From positions 155,883,501 to 155,947,500 of the forward strand of contig JAIOJX010000005.1 of NCBI GenBank assembly GCA_022376925.1: DNA of 64,000 nt, read 5' to 3'. Below the pieces are notes generated by a model, which saw only the letters and a program-made list of their open reading frames with translations, was not told the origin of the DNA and ran no database searches. The position numbers and the translations under genes are program-made. The stretch comes from Tragulus kanchil (lineage: Eukaryota; Chordata; Mammalia; Artiodactyla; Tragulidae). Below are positions 1-12,824 of the stretch, one piece after another; within the stretch, counting starts at the first letter, position 1, and each line of letters starts with the position of its first letter.

Positions 1-1214
1 CCTCCTCTGCTGCCCCCTTCTTCTCTTCCCTTCAGTCTTTCTCAGCATCAGGGTCTTTTCCAATAAGTTAGCTCTTTGCATCAGGTGACCAAAGTATGGG
101 AGTTTCAGCATCAGTTCTTCCAATGAATATTCAAGGTTGGTTTCCTTTAGGATTGACAGGTTTGGTCTCTTTGTAGTCCGAGGGACTCTCAAGAGTATTC
201 TCAAGCACCACAGTTCAAAAGCTTCAGTTCTTCAGTGCTCAGCCTTCTTTATGCTGTAGCATTCACATTCATAAATGACTACTGGAAAAACTATAGCTTT
301 GACTATATGGACATTTTTTGGCAAAATGATGTCTGCTTTTTTAATGCACAGTGTAGGTTTGTCATAGCTTTGTTCTTATCAATGAGCAAGCGTCTTTTAA
401 GTTCATGGCTGCAGTAACCATCTGCAGTAATTTTGGAGCCCAAGAAAATAAAATCTTCCATTGTTTCCAATTTTTCCCCTTCTATTTGCCATGAAGTGAT
501 AGGACCAGATGCCATGATCTTAGTTCTTTTGAATGTTAAGTTTTAAGCCAGGCTTTTCACTCTCCCCTTTCATCTTCATCAAGAAGCACCTTAGTTTCTC
601 CTCTTTCTGCCATTAGAGTGATATCATCTGCATGTTTGAGGTTGTTGACAAATCTTCTGGCAATCTTGATCCCAGGTTGAGCTTCATCCAGCCTGGCATT
701 TCACATGTTGTACTCTGCATATGAGTTAGATAAACAGGGTGACAATATGCAGCTTTGTTATACTCCTTACCCAATTTGGAACCAGTCCATTGTTCCATGT
801 CTGGTTCTAACTATTCCTTCTTGACCTGTTTACAGGTTTCTCAGGAGACAGGTAAGGTGGTCTGGTATTCCCATCTCTAAAAGTTTTTCCCTGGTTCTGA
901 TCCACACAGGTCCAAGTCAAAGACTTTAGAGTAGTTGGTGAAGCAAAAGTAAATGTTTTTCTGAATTCCCTTATTTTCTCTATGAGCCAACAAATGACCT
1001 CTGGTTCCTCTGCCTTTTCTAAACCCAGCTTATACATCTGGAAGTTCTTAGTTCACATACTGCTAATGCCTAGTTTGAAGAATTTTGAGGATTACCTTTC
1101 TAGCATGTGAAATGAGGGTAATGTGTAGTATTTCAAACATCCTCTGGCATTGCCCTTCTTTGGGACTGGAATGAAAACCAGTTTCTATGGGACCATTTGA
1201 ACTTGCTGTTTGAT
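1..1214 (-). mobile_element. BovB (RTE) LINE, decayed, cut by left window edge
   Basis: Read on the minus strand this is the 3' half of a BovB ORF: reverse transcriptase and the region downstream. The reading near 303-515 (minus) holds the segments ITSWQIEGEKLET and DFIFLGSKITADG, typical of the BovB C-terminal region. Further pieces near 613-798 and 807-1037 are in other frames, so the ORF is broken by frameshifts and stops. Because the element is antisense, its 3' end lies beyond base 1 and its upstream part fades out near 1210. BovB is a ruminant/squamate RTE retrotransposon, and its endonuclease and RT also mobilise Bov-A SINEs. This copy cannot be active. Confidence 0.93.
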
Positions 1215-2066
1215 GTGGGTTGACAGAACCAAGAGACTTATTCCAATAAAGTAAAAAATTTAAAAAAAAATGCTGGGTCAGTAGTTTCTTCGATAGTTCC
1301 AGAGAAAGACTTCAGGGCTTGACCAAGCCCACTGTAAAGTTTCTTACTGGCAAAAAATGAACAGAGTAGGCAAAGGTTTGGGCAGCTTAGGAATATTCCT
1401 TCATAAAAAAAACTATTTGCCTTTGCTAGAAAAACAAAAGACTCAAGAAATGGATTGCAAGGCCAGACCAGAAGTTGCCATGATTTGTTAGGAAAAACAA
1501 ATCAGATTTTCCTCTTGTGTTTCTCCTTCTCTATGAAAATTACCATGTTGAAGACCCCCCCTACCTGCCCCGCCCATGATGCCCATTTAAGCAGATAACA
1601 TGACAATATGACTTGGAACTAGGGGTCAAGAAAGAATATTTGCCCTCTAAGTGTCTCAAACACTTTCAGCTATAGTCTACTGCAAAGACAGCCAACAGAG
1701 CATTCCAAAAACACCCATACCAGAATTCTTAACTTCCTGTCCACTACTGTGTACCTAGGGATAGGGTACAGAAGAGTTAGCAGGTAGAGAAGTTGAAGGA
1801 ATGGGTCAACTTGAGTTAGGCTGAAAGTGAATAACATTTATAATAGGAGATAAATACAGATACTTCAGGCTCCTTGGTAGAGTGGTTAGAATAGACACAG
1901 TATATAGAGTTAATGCCACAGCCTTCTGAAGCACAACTTCCCAGGCTGAGGATAGTTAGCTGATTGTATTTGAGTCTGAGCTCCTGGAGGGTAGTCTGGG
2001 AATCAGTCTTATTAGAGCTTCATGATTAAAGTCTTGTCTCCAAACTAGAAATTAAACTAGGATTGA
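1215..2066. other. Single-copy stretch, no gene recognised
   Basis: Between the BovB element and the first duplicated block. It contains an A-rich run near 1260 and a C-rich patch near 1553-1575 (CCCCGCCC). I see no coding pattern, RNA gene or repeat I can name. Confidence 0.5.
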
Positions 2067-4230
2067 GCATTTTTGAAGAGTTGAGAAAGTTGCCATTATC
2101 TGCTTGATACATAAGGATCCTGTGCTTATGCAAGCTGACGTTGGTCTTTTTGAAACCTCTGTGCTGAAGAGCACACCTTGTTAAGAAAGAAACCCCTGTT
2201 GGTTGGCACACCTAATCTACAAGCAAGTTGATTTGCCACTATTGTCTTCCAGATCCATTACTTGCTATTTATGATTAATGGCTCACATATTAAGATGCCT
2301 GTAAATAACCCCATGCCCTCCACATTAACCCATGTCAGCTGAAAGATATGGCAGCACAATGGTTTATTCTTGAAATAAATCAGCTGTTAATAGTCTGGGT
2401 TCGCTTAGGAAGCTGGAGTCAAGAAGTTCAATAGAGAGAATTTGGTATGAGCAACAAGCTACAAAGGTATTAAAAGCTAGAAGCCAAATGGGAAATAGTG
2501 ATGAAATCCAGACTAATAGCAAGAAGCCACTTCTAGCCTTAGGGCTGAAGGGGAAGAAGCAGTGTCATGACTCCAGTGGTAAAGATTGCAGAGGCCACTG
2601 GAGACACAACAGTGGATGCTCAGAGGACACTGGGAGAGGGTCAGACACTAAATGTTGGAGACTCAGAAGTGGGAAGGGGAAACATACCCCAGTGTCTCCT
2701 GTCTACCTGCCTTTCAATCTCCCAATTCCCACTGGCCAAATACAAGTAAAAGCCAGATGACAAGAGAGCCTAGGAAAAAGGGTTTTCTCTCAGGACTCTG
2801 AAATGTTCCTCCCTTACTATGGTCTGTTGTGCTAACGTTTGTCTTTGGTCTATAACATCCTAGCCATCTAGACCTGGGATGTGCTCCGCAGTGTTTGCCA
2901 GATGGGCATCCTCTACCTTCTGGTTCCCTTGATTCCCTCATTAGTGAATAGTGTACTTTACACATGTTCAATATCAAGTTACCTAAGGTTTTATCATGGT
3001 ACCTGGATGGGGCTTCCCAGATGGCTTCGTGAAAAGAGTTTGCCTGGTGGTGCAGGAAACACAAGAGACGCAGGTTCAATCCTTGGGTTGAGAAGCTCCC
3101 CTGGAGGAGGGAGCACCCATGATTTTTTGGGGGGCCCGGTGGGCTTCAGCATTTTCGAAGAGTTGAGAAAGTTGCCATTATCTGCTTGATACATAAGGAT
3201 CCTGTGCTTATGCAAGCTGACGTTGGTCTTTTTGAAACCTCTGTGCTGAAGAGCACACCTTGTTAAGAAAGAAACCCCTGTTGGTTGGCACACCTAATCT
3301 ACAAGCAAGTTGATTTGCCACTATTGTCTTCCAGATCCATTACTTGCTATTTATGATTAATGGCTCACATATTAAGATGCCTGTAAATAACCCCATGCCC
3401 TCCACATTAACCCATGTCAGCTGAAAGATATGGCAGCACAATGGTTTATTCTTGAAATAAATCAGCTGTTAATAGTCTGGGTTCGCTTAGGAAGCTGGAG
3501 TCAAGAAGTTCAATAGAGAGAATTTGGTATGAGCAACAAGCTACAAAGGTATTAAAAGCTAGAAGCCAAATGGGAAATAGTGATGAAATCCAGACTAATA
3601 GCAAGAAGCCACTTCTAGCCTTAGGGCTGAAGGGGAAGAAGCAGTGTCATGACTCCAGTGGTAAAGATTGCAGAGGCCACTGGAGACACAACAGTGGATG
3701 CTCAGAGGACACTGGGAGAGGGTCAGACACTAAATGTTGGAGACTCAGAAGTGGGAAGGGGAAACATACCCCAGTGTCTCCTGTCTACCTGCCTTTCAAT
3801 CTCCCAATTCCCACTGGCCAAATACAAGTAAAAGCCAGATGACAAGAGAGCCTAGGAAAAAGGGTTTTCTCTCAGGACTCTGAAATGTTCCTCCCTTACT
3901 ATGGTCTGTTGTGCTAACGTTTGTCTTTGGTCTATAACATCCTAGCCATCTAGACCTGGGATGTGCTCCGCAGTGTTTGCCAGATGGGCATCCTCTACCT
4001 TCTGGTTCCCTTGATTCCCTCATTAGTGAATAGTGTACTTAACACATGTTCAATATCAAGTTACCTAAGGTTTTATCATGGTACCTGGATGGGGCTTCCC
4101 AGATGGCTTCGTGAAAAGAGTTTGCCTGGTGGTGCAGGAAACACAAGAGACGCAGGTTCAATCCTTGGGTTGAGAAGCTCCCCTGGAGGAGGAGATGGCA
4201 CCCACTCCAGTATTCTTGCCTGGAAAATCC
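2067..4230. repeat. Tandem duplication A, period 1082
   Basis: Copy 1 is 2067-3148 and copy 2 starts at 3149. Position 2068 matches 3150 and 2488 matches 3570. The copies are almost identical (2070s T/C; about 2955/4037 T/A). The last 40 bases of copy 1, inside a Bov-tA, are corrupted: GATTTTTTGGGGGG stands where copy 2 has about 85 bases of normal SINE. This looks like an unreconciled overlap between two assembled pieces. Confidence 0.93.
3009..3148 (+). mobile_element. Bov-tA SINE, truncated and corrupted (copy 1 of duplication A)
   Basis: Starts with GGGGCTTCCCAGATGG and carries the tRNA-like head (GGTTCAATCC). The second half is replaced by noise and then by the next copy. The intact counterpart is at 4091-4297. 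Confidence 0.85.
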
Positions 4231-4297
4231 CATGGGCAGAGGAGCCTGGTGGGCTTCAGTTCATAGGGCTGCAGAGTTGGACACGACTGAACTGAGC
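4091..4297 (+). mobile_element. Bov-tA SINE
   Basis: Nearly full-length: GGGGCTTCCCAGATGG head, GGTTCAATCC B-box-like segment, TATTCTTGCCTGGAAAATCC body and GACACGACTGAACTGAGC tail. Bov-tA is a tRNA-headed SINE with a BovB-derived tail, found only in ruminants. Confidence 0.93.
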
Positions 4298-4424
4298 ATG
4301 CATGCACTGTGGATAAAGTTGGTACTGAGAAACAGGGAGCTATATTTAAAACAAGATAGATCAGCCCAGAGCCTTATGGGACTTCCTTTATGTTACTTGT
4401 TACTTTTCCCTTGCAGCTTTTAAT

Positions 4425-4750
4425 ATTTTCTGACTTTATAGTTATAATGTCTTGGTGTATTTCTCTTTGGTTTAATTATCTGTGGGTCTCCATGCTTCCT
4501 GAACTTGGCTGAGGCTTTCTTAGAGCTACACTGACTTCTTTCCTTTCCCAGGTTAGGGAAGTTTTCAGCTATTATATCTTCAAATATGTTCTTAGCCCCT
4601 TTCTCCTCTTTCTGGGATTCCTATAATGTAAACACTAGTGTACTTGATGTTTTGAGTTTCCTTAAACTGTCCTAATTTTTTTTTCAGTGTCAGTGACTTC
4701 TACTACTCTGCCTCCTGCTCACTGACATGGTCCTCTGTATCATTTAGTCT
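4425..4750 (-). mobile_element. Old L1-type LINE fragment (repeated at 5558-5883)
   Basis: Phrases such as TTTTCAGCTATTATATCTTC and TTTCTGGGATTCCTATAAT match a widespread old mammalian LINE segment. The family assignment is tentative and the strand is inferred. Confidence 0.5.
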
Positions 4751-5557
4751 GTTTCTTCTGGTGTAAACAACCAGGGTAATGTAACTGAGAATTCTGGATT
4801 CCTCTACTCAACTTATGTTCATAGATCCAGTAACATGAAATCATGACCTAACCAGTTTCAACTCTGTGGGAAGGCTGAGTAATTCAGCTGACTTGAAACC
4901 ACACCTGTAGGTAACCTAGGACATTGGCATAAATATCCTCCAAAGAGTAGTTCTAGCAACCACTAGAGGAATAAGATGAAATACAAATTTAATTTTGCTA
5001 AGAGTTTGCACGGCTCCTACCCAAATGGGGCTGAGACTGAGTACTGAAAACACCCCTGCCCCTGCCTCCACCTCCAGCCTGAGATTTCTTGCTAAGACAG
5101 TAAATCAGAAGTGGCTTCTGCCTCCCTCCTCAGCCATCAACCCTGGAGAAACTATATAGAAGCAAACATATGGAATAACTACTGTAAGAGGCTCCTGGGC
5201 AGACTGAAACGGAAGTGGGACTTGACATTATATAGGGTGTTATAGATGAGAGGACTGAGTCAATTCTGATTGACAGAAAGATACCCAGAAGTCAGTTCAG
5301 CTCTAAGAAAGCCTCCAGTGGTGTCTTGGAGAGCTCTGGCTGCCCCTAGGAGAGTCCTAAGTCTGGCCCTTGTTCCCCGCCAAACTCAGTCATTGGTTGG
5401 GAACTCCCTGAGTGAAGAGCTGTCCTTGATTCTGATGCTGCAGCTGATTCCAAAGAAGCTACAGCTCTGTAGGCCGTTAGCTAACTGTACTCGTCAAGGC
5501 TGACTATCCCTCAAAAGGAGATCTGAGACTTGTTACTTTTCCCTTGCAGCTTTTAAT

Positions 5558-5883
5558 ATTTTCTGACTTTATAGTTATAATGTCTTGGTGTATTTCTCTT
5601 TGGTTTAATTATCTGTGGGTCTCCATGCTTCCTGAACTTGGCTGAGGCTTTCTTAGAGCTACACTGACTTCTTTCCTTTCCCAGGTTAGGGAAGTTTTCA
5701 GCTATTATATCTTCAAATATGTTCTTAGCCCCTTTCTCCTCTTTCTGGGATTCCTATAATGTAAACACTAGTGCACTTGATGTTTTGAGTTTCCTTAAAC
5801 TGTCCTAATTTTTTTTTCAGTGTCAGTGACTTCTACTACTCTGCCTCCTGCTCACTGACATGGTCCTCTGTATCATTTAGTCT
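5558..5883 (-). mobile_element. Old L1-type LINE fragment, duplicate copy
   Basis: Same sequence as 4425-4750, shifted by 1133 bases in duplication B. Confidence 0.5.
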
Positions 5884-7183
5884 GTTTCTTCTGGTGTAAA
5901 CAACCAGGGTAATGTAACTGAGAATTCTGGATTCCTCTACTCAACTTATGTTCATAGATCCAGTAACATGAAATCATGACCTAACCAGTTTCAACTCTGT
6001 GGGAAGGCTGAGTAATTCAGCTGACTTGAAACCACACCTGTAGGTAACCTAGGACATTGGCATAAATATCCTCCAAAGAGTAGTTCTAGCAACCACTAGA
6101 GGAATAAGATGAAATACAAATTTAATTTTGCTAAGAGTTTGCACGGCTCCTACCCAAATGGGGCTGAGACTGAGTACTGAAAACACCCCTGCCCCTGCCT
6201 CCACCTCCAGCCTGAGATTTCTTGCTAAGACAGTAAATCAGAAGTGGCTTCTGCCTCCCTCCTCAGCCATCAACCCTGGAGAAACTATATAGAAGCAAAC
6301 ATATGGAATAACTACTGTAAGAGGCTCCTGGGCAGACTGAAACGGAAGTGGGACTTGACATTATATAGGGTGTTATAGATGAGAGGACTGAGTCAATTCT
6401 GATTGACAGAAAGATACCCAGAAGTCAGTTCAGCTCTAAGAAAGCCTCCAGTGGTGTCTTGGAGAGCTCTGGCTGCCCCTAGGAGAGTCCTAAGTCTGGC
6501 CCTTGTTCCCCGCCAAACTCAGTCATTGGTTGGGAACTCCCTGAGTGAAGAGCTGTCCTTGATTCTGATGCTGCAGCTGATTCCAAAGAAGCTACAGCTC
6601 TGTAGGCCGTTAGCTAACTGTACTCGTCAAGGCTGACTATCCCTCAAAAGGAGATCTGAGAGAGGCGTCTCCATGGTTGCCACGATGTCCGTATAATTGT
6701 CCAAACAGAATGCTTCAAAGTAAAAAGGATTACACTAAGGCAGCAGGCATATTAGAGACCAGACATAAACTAGAACTGCCTGGGTAAGTTCATTCATCCA
6801 GTCCCTATGGGTTTAGTGCCTGTGATCTGAGACAAAGGGCAGTTGGCAGAGCTGAGTGTTAGAGTGATTTCAGTTCTGCGTTTGCCTCTTCACATGACTG
6901 CTTTGAGATCATCATTGATTGTTGCCTGGCAGAAATCAGTGGTTTAAAAAGGGTTAATGCAGACATTCCCTTTTTAGAATCAGGTAAGCAGGAGCCCCAT
7001 CGGATAAGGGGTCAATGAAAGCAGGGGGCAGCTGGTCAATTTCATACATGCAGTGCTTCATCCTATCCCCATTGTGGGGTTGATGGATTCCAGTCCAGGG
7101 AGGCTGCTTCCTCCCAGTGCTGCTTCTCCCAGGGAGGGAAACTCTGACCTGTTTTTATCCTGGGAACCACAGGATGTCCTTAC

Positions 7184-7391
7184 AGGTTTCCCAGGTGGCT
7201 CAGTGGTAAGAATCTGTCTGCCAATGCAGAAGACATGGGTTCAATCCCTAGGTTGGGAAGATCCCCTAGAGGAGGAAATGGCAAGCCACTCTAGTATTTT
7301 TGCCTGGAAAATCCCATGGACACAGGAGCCTCGTGGGCTACAGCCCAGGGATCACAAGGTCTGACATGACTGAGCACACGACAGCACACAC
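7184..7391 (+). mobile_element. Bov-tA SINE
   Basis: CAGGTTTCCCAGGTGGCTC head, GGTTCAATCC, GCCTGGAAAATCCCATGG body and a degenerate TGACATGACTGAGCAC tail. Full length, plus orientation. Confidence 0.93.
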
Positions 7392-8316
7392 TTAAGCACA
7401 GAATGTCCTTGACCCTTTTTTCCCATCAGGGAATTTACCAAGGCTGAAACAAATGAGAATCTTGCCTTTGATCTCTACCTAATATGACATTACCAGATAA
7501 ATCATGTTCCTCAGAGGGAGCTGGATATCTTTGCAGGCCAAATCAAGATACTAGAGGAGTACAATGACTTAAAAAGGAACACAGAACATTATGTGCCATT
7601 GGAAGCAAAAAGAACACTTAGAATGAGAATGTAAATGTATAACAGATATACTTAAGATATTTCCATTTAAAAACCCTGAGTGAAGAGCTGTCCTTGATTC
7701 TGATGCTGCAGCTGATTCCAAAGAAGCTACAGCTCTGTAGGCCGTTAGCTAACTGTACTCGTCAAGGCTGACTATCCCTCAAAAGGAGATCTGAGAGAGG
7801 CGTCTCCATGGTTGCCACGATGTCCGTATAATTGTCCAAACAGAATGCTTCAAAGTAAAAAGGATTACACTAAGGCAGCAGGCATATTAGAGACCAGACA
7901 TAAACTAGAACTGCCTGGGTAAGTTCATTCATCCAGTCCCTATGGGTTTAGTGCCTGTGATCTGAGACAAAGGGCAGTTGGCAGAGCTGAGTGTTAGAGT
8001 GATTTCAGTTCTGCGTTTGCCTCTTCACATGACTGCTTTGAGATCATCATTGATTGTTGCCTGGCAGAAATCAGTGGTTTAAAAAGGGTTAATGCAGACA
8101 TTCCCTTTTTAGAATCAGGTAAGCAGGAGCCCCATCGGATAAGGGGTCAATGAAAGCAGGGGGCAGCTGGTCAATTTCATACATGCAGTGCTTCATCCTA
8201 TCCCCATTGTGGGGTTGATGGATTCCAGTCCAGGGAGGCTGCTTCCTCCCAGTGCTGCTTCTCCCAGGAGGAAACTCTGACCTGTTTTTATCCTGGGAAC
8301 CACAGGATGTCCTTAC

Positions 8317-8524
8317 AGGTTTCCCAGGTGGCTCAGTGGTAAGAATCTGTCTGCCAATGCAGAAGACATGGGTTCAATCCCTAGGTTGGGAAGATCCCCT
8401 AGAGGAGGAAATGGCAAGCCACTCTAGTATTTTTGCCTGGAAAATCCCATGGACACAGGAGCCTCGTGGGCTACAGCCCAGGGATCACAAGGTCTGACAT
8501 GACTGAGCACACGACAGCACACAC
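8317..8524 (+). mobile_element. Bov-tA SINE, duplicate copy
   Basis: Same element as 7184-7391, repeated by duplication C at offset 1133. Confidence 0.93.
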
Positions 8525-8808
8525 TTAAGCACAGAATGTCCTTGACCCTTTTTTCCCATCAGGGAATTTACCAAGGCTGAAACAAATGAGAATCTTGCCT
8601 TTGATCTCTACCTAATATGACATTACCAGATAAATCATGTTCCTCAGAGGGAGCTGGATATCTTTGCAGGCCAAATCAAGATACTAGAGGAGTACAATGA
8701 CTTAAAAAGGAACACAGAACATTATGTGCCATTGGAAGCAGAAATAGTAGAACACTTAGAATGAGAATGTAAATGTATAACAGATATACTTAAGATATTT
8801 CCATTTAA

Positions 8809-9110
8809 AAAATAGGAACATTTTTAAAATGTAAGATGAAAAGTGTGAGTTTATCAGATGTAATAGGATTGGGAGACTAGATACAGCTAAAGAACAAGCT
8901 CATGAGTTGGAAGATCAACTTGAGGAAGTCTTCCAGAAGGAAAGTAAGAAAGATAAATAGAAAATACAAGGAGATAATGGAGGATAGAAAAACTGTAAAC
9001 ATGTTGACAATCTCAAAATAAATGTGTAAATAATTTCCAATGATCAATAAGCTCATTTTGAAAATGCTGATAGAATAAAACAAAACCTCACAACTAGATA
9101 GGGTAACAGA
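8809..9110. other. AT-rich single-copy stretch, nothing recognised
   Basis: A-rich on the plus strand. The minus-strand reading at 8877-9125 is hydrophobic simply because poly-A-rich DNA reads as Phe/Leu/Ile; I do not regard it as a gene. Confidence 0.5.
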
Positions 9111-11378
9111 AATATTAAAAGTCAACTATGACAGTTTTCAGAGAATCTACAGAATGAGAACTAGAAGCTCATAGGACTCAAATATTTGATAAAGTACAAA
9201 ATGGGAGTCAAAGTCCATTTTATAGAAGACTTTTTAAATGCACACATGGAGATGGTATAATGAACTATGTGCCTATTATTCAACTTCAGCAACTCAACAT
9301 TGTTTTAGTCTGATTTTATTTATCCCCCTAGGTGATTTTCTTTATTGGACTTCACTGGAATTCTTTCAAAGCAAACACTAGGCATATCCTTTACTCACAA
9401 ATACTGATAAAGGTCTCTCCTTGTGATCACTCTAAGACTGAACAAAATCAACAGTCCTTTTAATATCTTAACAGTTGAGCATCACTGCTTGCCTCAAATC
9501 TCCTGCAGCTGGCTTACTCAGACTGGGCTCCCAACCAGTCCACTAATGCATTTGGTTCATTTGCCTTAACCCAAATCCAAATACCCACAAAAGAGAACCA
9601 AGGCCAGCATTCATTGCTAATGCTTAAGAGATGCAGCTGAAGTAGCAACAATGAGAGGAAAAGGAAGGTAAGAAAGGGAAGAGTGAGTAAGAGATACACA
9701 TAAACTCATGGATGGAGGCTAAGCTGGCCACTGTTTCACAAAGATCACAGCTGATTTCTGGGTCTCATATGAGTCATAGGCAGACAGTATGGCAAAGGGG
9801 TGAAAAAATTAATCTGTGAGTTAATTCTCTTAGCAATAATTGGTCAGAATTTCTCCTAAGGAATAAACTCTCCCCCTCTTCCAAATGGTTAGCTAGTCTG
9901 TTTGGCAGCTGGAGGGAAATCTAAGTTTCATCCATACAATATGACACTTCCTGTGAACTCAGAAGGAGCCAGAAGCTCCAGGTATGAAGCAGCCCTAAGG
10001 TACAGGTCAGCATGGTGTTGATCAGTGTCTGACTGAGGGAGTAGGAGACAGGTGATTGTAAAAGGATCTAAGGGCTTGCATATGATGTCTCCTAAGCATT
10101 TAGACTGCTTAAATTTCTTCCTCATCTCCAGTGCCATTTAGATATTGGAGAAACTAGGTCAATTATCCTGTAGAATGCCCTGTATTCTCAACTTGGCTAA
10201 TTGGTTTTTCAGTGCTTTAGTGGTTGTTTCTTACTGTGGAGTAAACTAGGATCCAAAATATTAAAAGTCAACTATGACAGTTTTCAGAGAATCTACAGAA
10301 TGAGAACTAGAAGCTCATAGGACTCAAATATTTGATAAAGTACAAAATGGGAGTCAAAGTCCATTTTATAGAAGACTTTTTAAATGCACACATGGAGATG
10401 GTATAATGAACTATGTGCCTATTATTCAACTTCAGCAACTCAACATTGTTTTAGTCTGATTTTATTTATCCCCCTAGGTGATTTTCTTTATTGGACTTCA
10501 CTGGAATTCTTTCAAAGCAAACACTAGGCATATCCTTTACTCACAAATACTGATAAAGGTCTCTCCTTGTGATCACTCTAAGACTGAACAAAATCAACAG
10601 TCCTTTTAATATCTTAACAGTTGAGCATCACTGCTTGCCTCAAATCTCCTGCAGCTGGCTTACTCAGACTGGGCTCCCAACCAGTCCACTAATGCATTTG
10701 GTTCATTTGCCTTAACCCAAATCCAAATACCCACAAAAGAGAACCAAGGCCAGCATTCATTGCTAATGCTTAAGAGATGCAGCTGAAGTAGCAACAATGA
10801 GAGGAAAAGGAAGGTAAGAAAGGGAAGAGTGAGTAAGAGATACACATAAACTCATGGATGGAGGCTAAGCTGGCCACTGTTTCACAAAGATCACAGCTGA
10901 TTTCTGGGTCTCATATGAGTCATAGGCAGACAGTATGGCAAAGGGGTGAAAAAATTAATCTGTGAGTTAATTCTCTTAGCAATAATTGGTCAGAATTTCT
11001 CCTAAGGAATAAACTCTCCCCCTCTTCCAAATGGTTAGCTAGTCTGTTTGGCAGCTGGAGGGAAATCTAAGTTTCATCCATACAATATGACACTTCCTGT
11101 GAACTCAGAAGGAGCCAGAAGCTCCAGGTATGAAGCAGCCCTAAGGTACAGGTCAGCATGGTGTTGATCAGTGTCTGACTGAGGGAGTAGGAGACAGGTG
11201 ATTGTAAAAGGATCTAAGGGCTTGCATATGATGTCTCCTAAGCATTTAGACTGCTTAAATTTCTTCCTCATCTCCAGTGCCATTTAGATATTGGAGAAAC
11301 TAGGTCAATTATCCTGTAGAATGCCCTGTATTCTCAACTTGGCTAATTGGTTTTTCAGTGCTTTAGTGGTTGTTTCTT
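9111..11378. repeat. Tandem duplication D, period 1146
   Basis: Copy 1 is 9111-10232 and copy 2 is 10257-11378. Both start AATATTAAAAGTCAACTATG and run to AGTGGTTGTTTCTT. Copy 1 is followed by 24 unmatched bases (10233-10256) before copy 2 begins. The last 135 bases recur a third time in duplication E. Confidence 0.95.
9215..9460. mobile_element. Possible old L1-type LINE fragment (repeated at 10361-10606)
   Basis: TATAATGAACTATGTGCCTA, CAGCAACTCAACATTG and a segment like 'caaagcaaacactaggcat' follow a common diverged L1 3' pattern. The family call is from memory and tentative. Confidence 0.4.
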
Positions 11379-11689
11379 CTGTACCTGCAAATCCACAGTT
11401 GACACCATAGGTTTTATTAGACACTCTTTGGCAAGAAGACTCCATAGGTGACCTGTACTTCCTGTACTCTCACACTCAGATGTGCAATGTCTGTTCCATC
11501 TATAGTGGTGCTCAGTTTAGTGAATGGATGAGCTAACATCATCTGAACTCATTGTTAGTTTCTCATCAAGCTTTCATCTAAGGATCTTAGCCCATGTGGT
11601 TGGTCGACAATGCAAAATCCAAATCAAGTCCTCCATCCCATATCTATACCCTTCAAAAAGGGGACTTTGCCACTATTCCAATTAAGTTT

Positions 11690-11990
11690 GTTTCCTGGCC
11701 CTTGAAATCTGAGTTGACCTTGTGACTTGATTTTAGAAGACAGAATATGACAGAAATTGCCCATCCAAGCCTGGATTTCCATGGGCCTTGCATGTTCATC
11801 CCTCATTCACTGCCACTATCATGAGGATGAGACTGGGCCAGGAGGAGCATGCTGGCGACAAGACCAAGTGGGCAAAAGTCCTGCTGTCCCAGCTGAGACC
11901 ATTCTAGACCAGCCTTAAGTGAGCTGACCTCCCAACATGAGCTCAGCCTTGATCAGCAGAACTGCCCCCTGATCCAGGGCTGGTTGCATA
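11690..11990 (+). mobile_element. MLT1-like (ERVL-MaLR) LTR fragment (repeated at about 12825-13122)
   Basis: The order of blocks resembles a mammalian MaLR LTR: TTGACCTTGTGACTTG, AGACAGAATATGACAGAAAT, CCCAGCTGAGACCATTCTAG and CCTTGATCAGCAGAACTGCC. The call rests on remembered family pattern. The LTR is old and partial, and no internal retroviral sequence is seen beside it. Confidence 0.5.
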
Positions 11991-12824
11991 GAAAGGAAGC
12001 AAAGGGGAAAATGACTTACTGCAAAGGGATTTTGCTGGGGTCCCCTTCAAGATTCTGTCATCCGACTTAAGTAGATTCAACCATTCTGCCCAAGACACCT
12101 GGTCACCGCCTGTTGTTGGAGGGTGAGATAGGGCTAAGAGTGTATGGAGGTGACAACTACCTCAATCAAATGTATCTTGAGGCCTAAAGTAACAAAAGTA
12201 TAAGCTAGGGGACCAGAGCTCTTCAAAATAACTCCCAGTGCTGAAACTAGTCTCCCTGGTCATGTTTGCTAGGAAGGGACACCAGTCCTAATGACCAGTG
12301 AAGAATAAGACTAGAATCTGGGCCAAGATGCTGGAACTGGTGGTTTCAAAATATATTTCCTTAGCCTCCAGCAAAATGATTTAGACTGCTTAAATTTCTT
12401 CCTCATCTCCAGTGCCATTTAGATATTGGAGAAACTAGGTCAATTATCCTGTAGAATGCCCTGTATTCTCAACTTGGCTAATTGGTTTTTCAGTGCTTTA
12501 GTGGTTGTTTCTTCTGTACCTGCAAATCCACAGTTGACACCATAGGTTTTATTAGACACTCTTTGGCAAGAAGACTCCATAGGTGACCTGTACTTCCTGT
12601 ACTCTCACACTCAGATGTGCAATGTCTGTTCCATCTATAGTGGTGCTCAGTTTAGTGAATGGATGAGCTAACATCATCTGAACTCATTGTTAGTTTCTCA
12701 TCAAGCTTTCATCTAAGGATCTTAGCCCATGTGGTTGGTCGACAATGCAAAATCCAAATCAAGTCCTCCATCCCATATCTATACCCTTCAAAAGGTGACT
12801 TTGCCACTATTCCAATTAAGTTTG

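Larger units (their letters stand above)
4395..6660. repeat. Tandem duplication B, period 1133
   Basis: Copy 1 is 4395-5527 and copy 2 is 5528-6660. Both end with GAGATCTGAG. One difference was seen (AGTGTACTTG near 4641, AGTGCACTTG near 5774). The junction is clean. The last 122 bases recur a third time in duplication C. Confidence 0.95.
6539..8808. repeat. Tandem duplication C, period 1133-1135
   Basis: Copy 1 is 6539-7673 and copy 2 is 7674-8806. CCCTGAGTGAAGAG starts each. Copy 1 is damaged near its end: GGAAGCAAAAAGAACAC, where copy 2 reads GGAAGCAGAAATAGTAGAAC. It also has a GGGAGGGAA/GGAGGAA difference. Bases 5406-5527, 6539-6660 and 7674-7795 are three copies of one segment. Confidence 0.95.

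Noticed and set aside
2488..3842. Repeated 90-codon reading frames at 2488 and 3570
   Set aside because: They repeat only because of duplication A. No motif, and overlapping frames are equally open.
9514..10845. Leucine-rich membrane-like peptide (minus, 9514-9699 and 10660-10845)
   Set aside because: Antisense of an A/G-rich stretch; the Leu/Phe runs come from base composition. No start context or neighbour exon.
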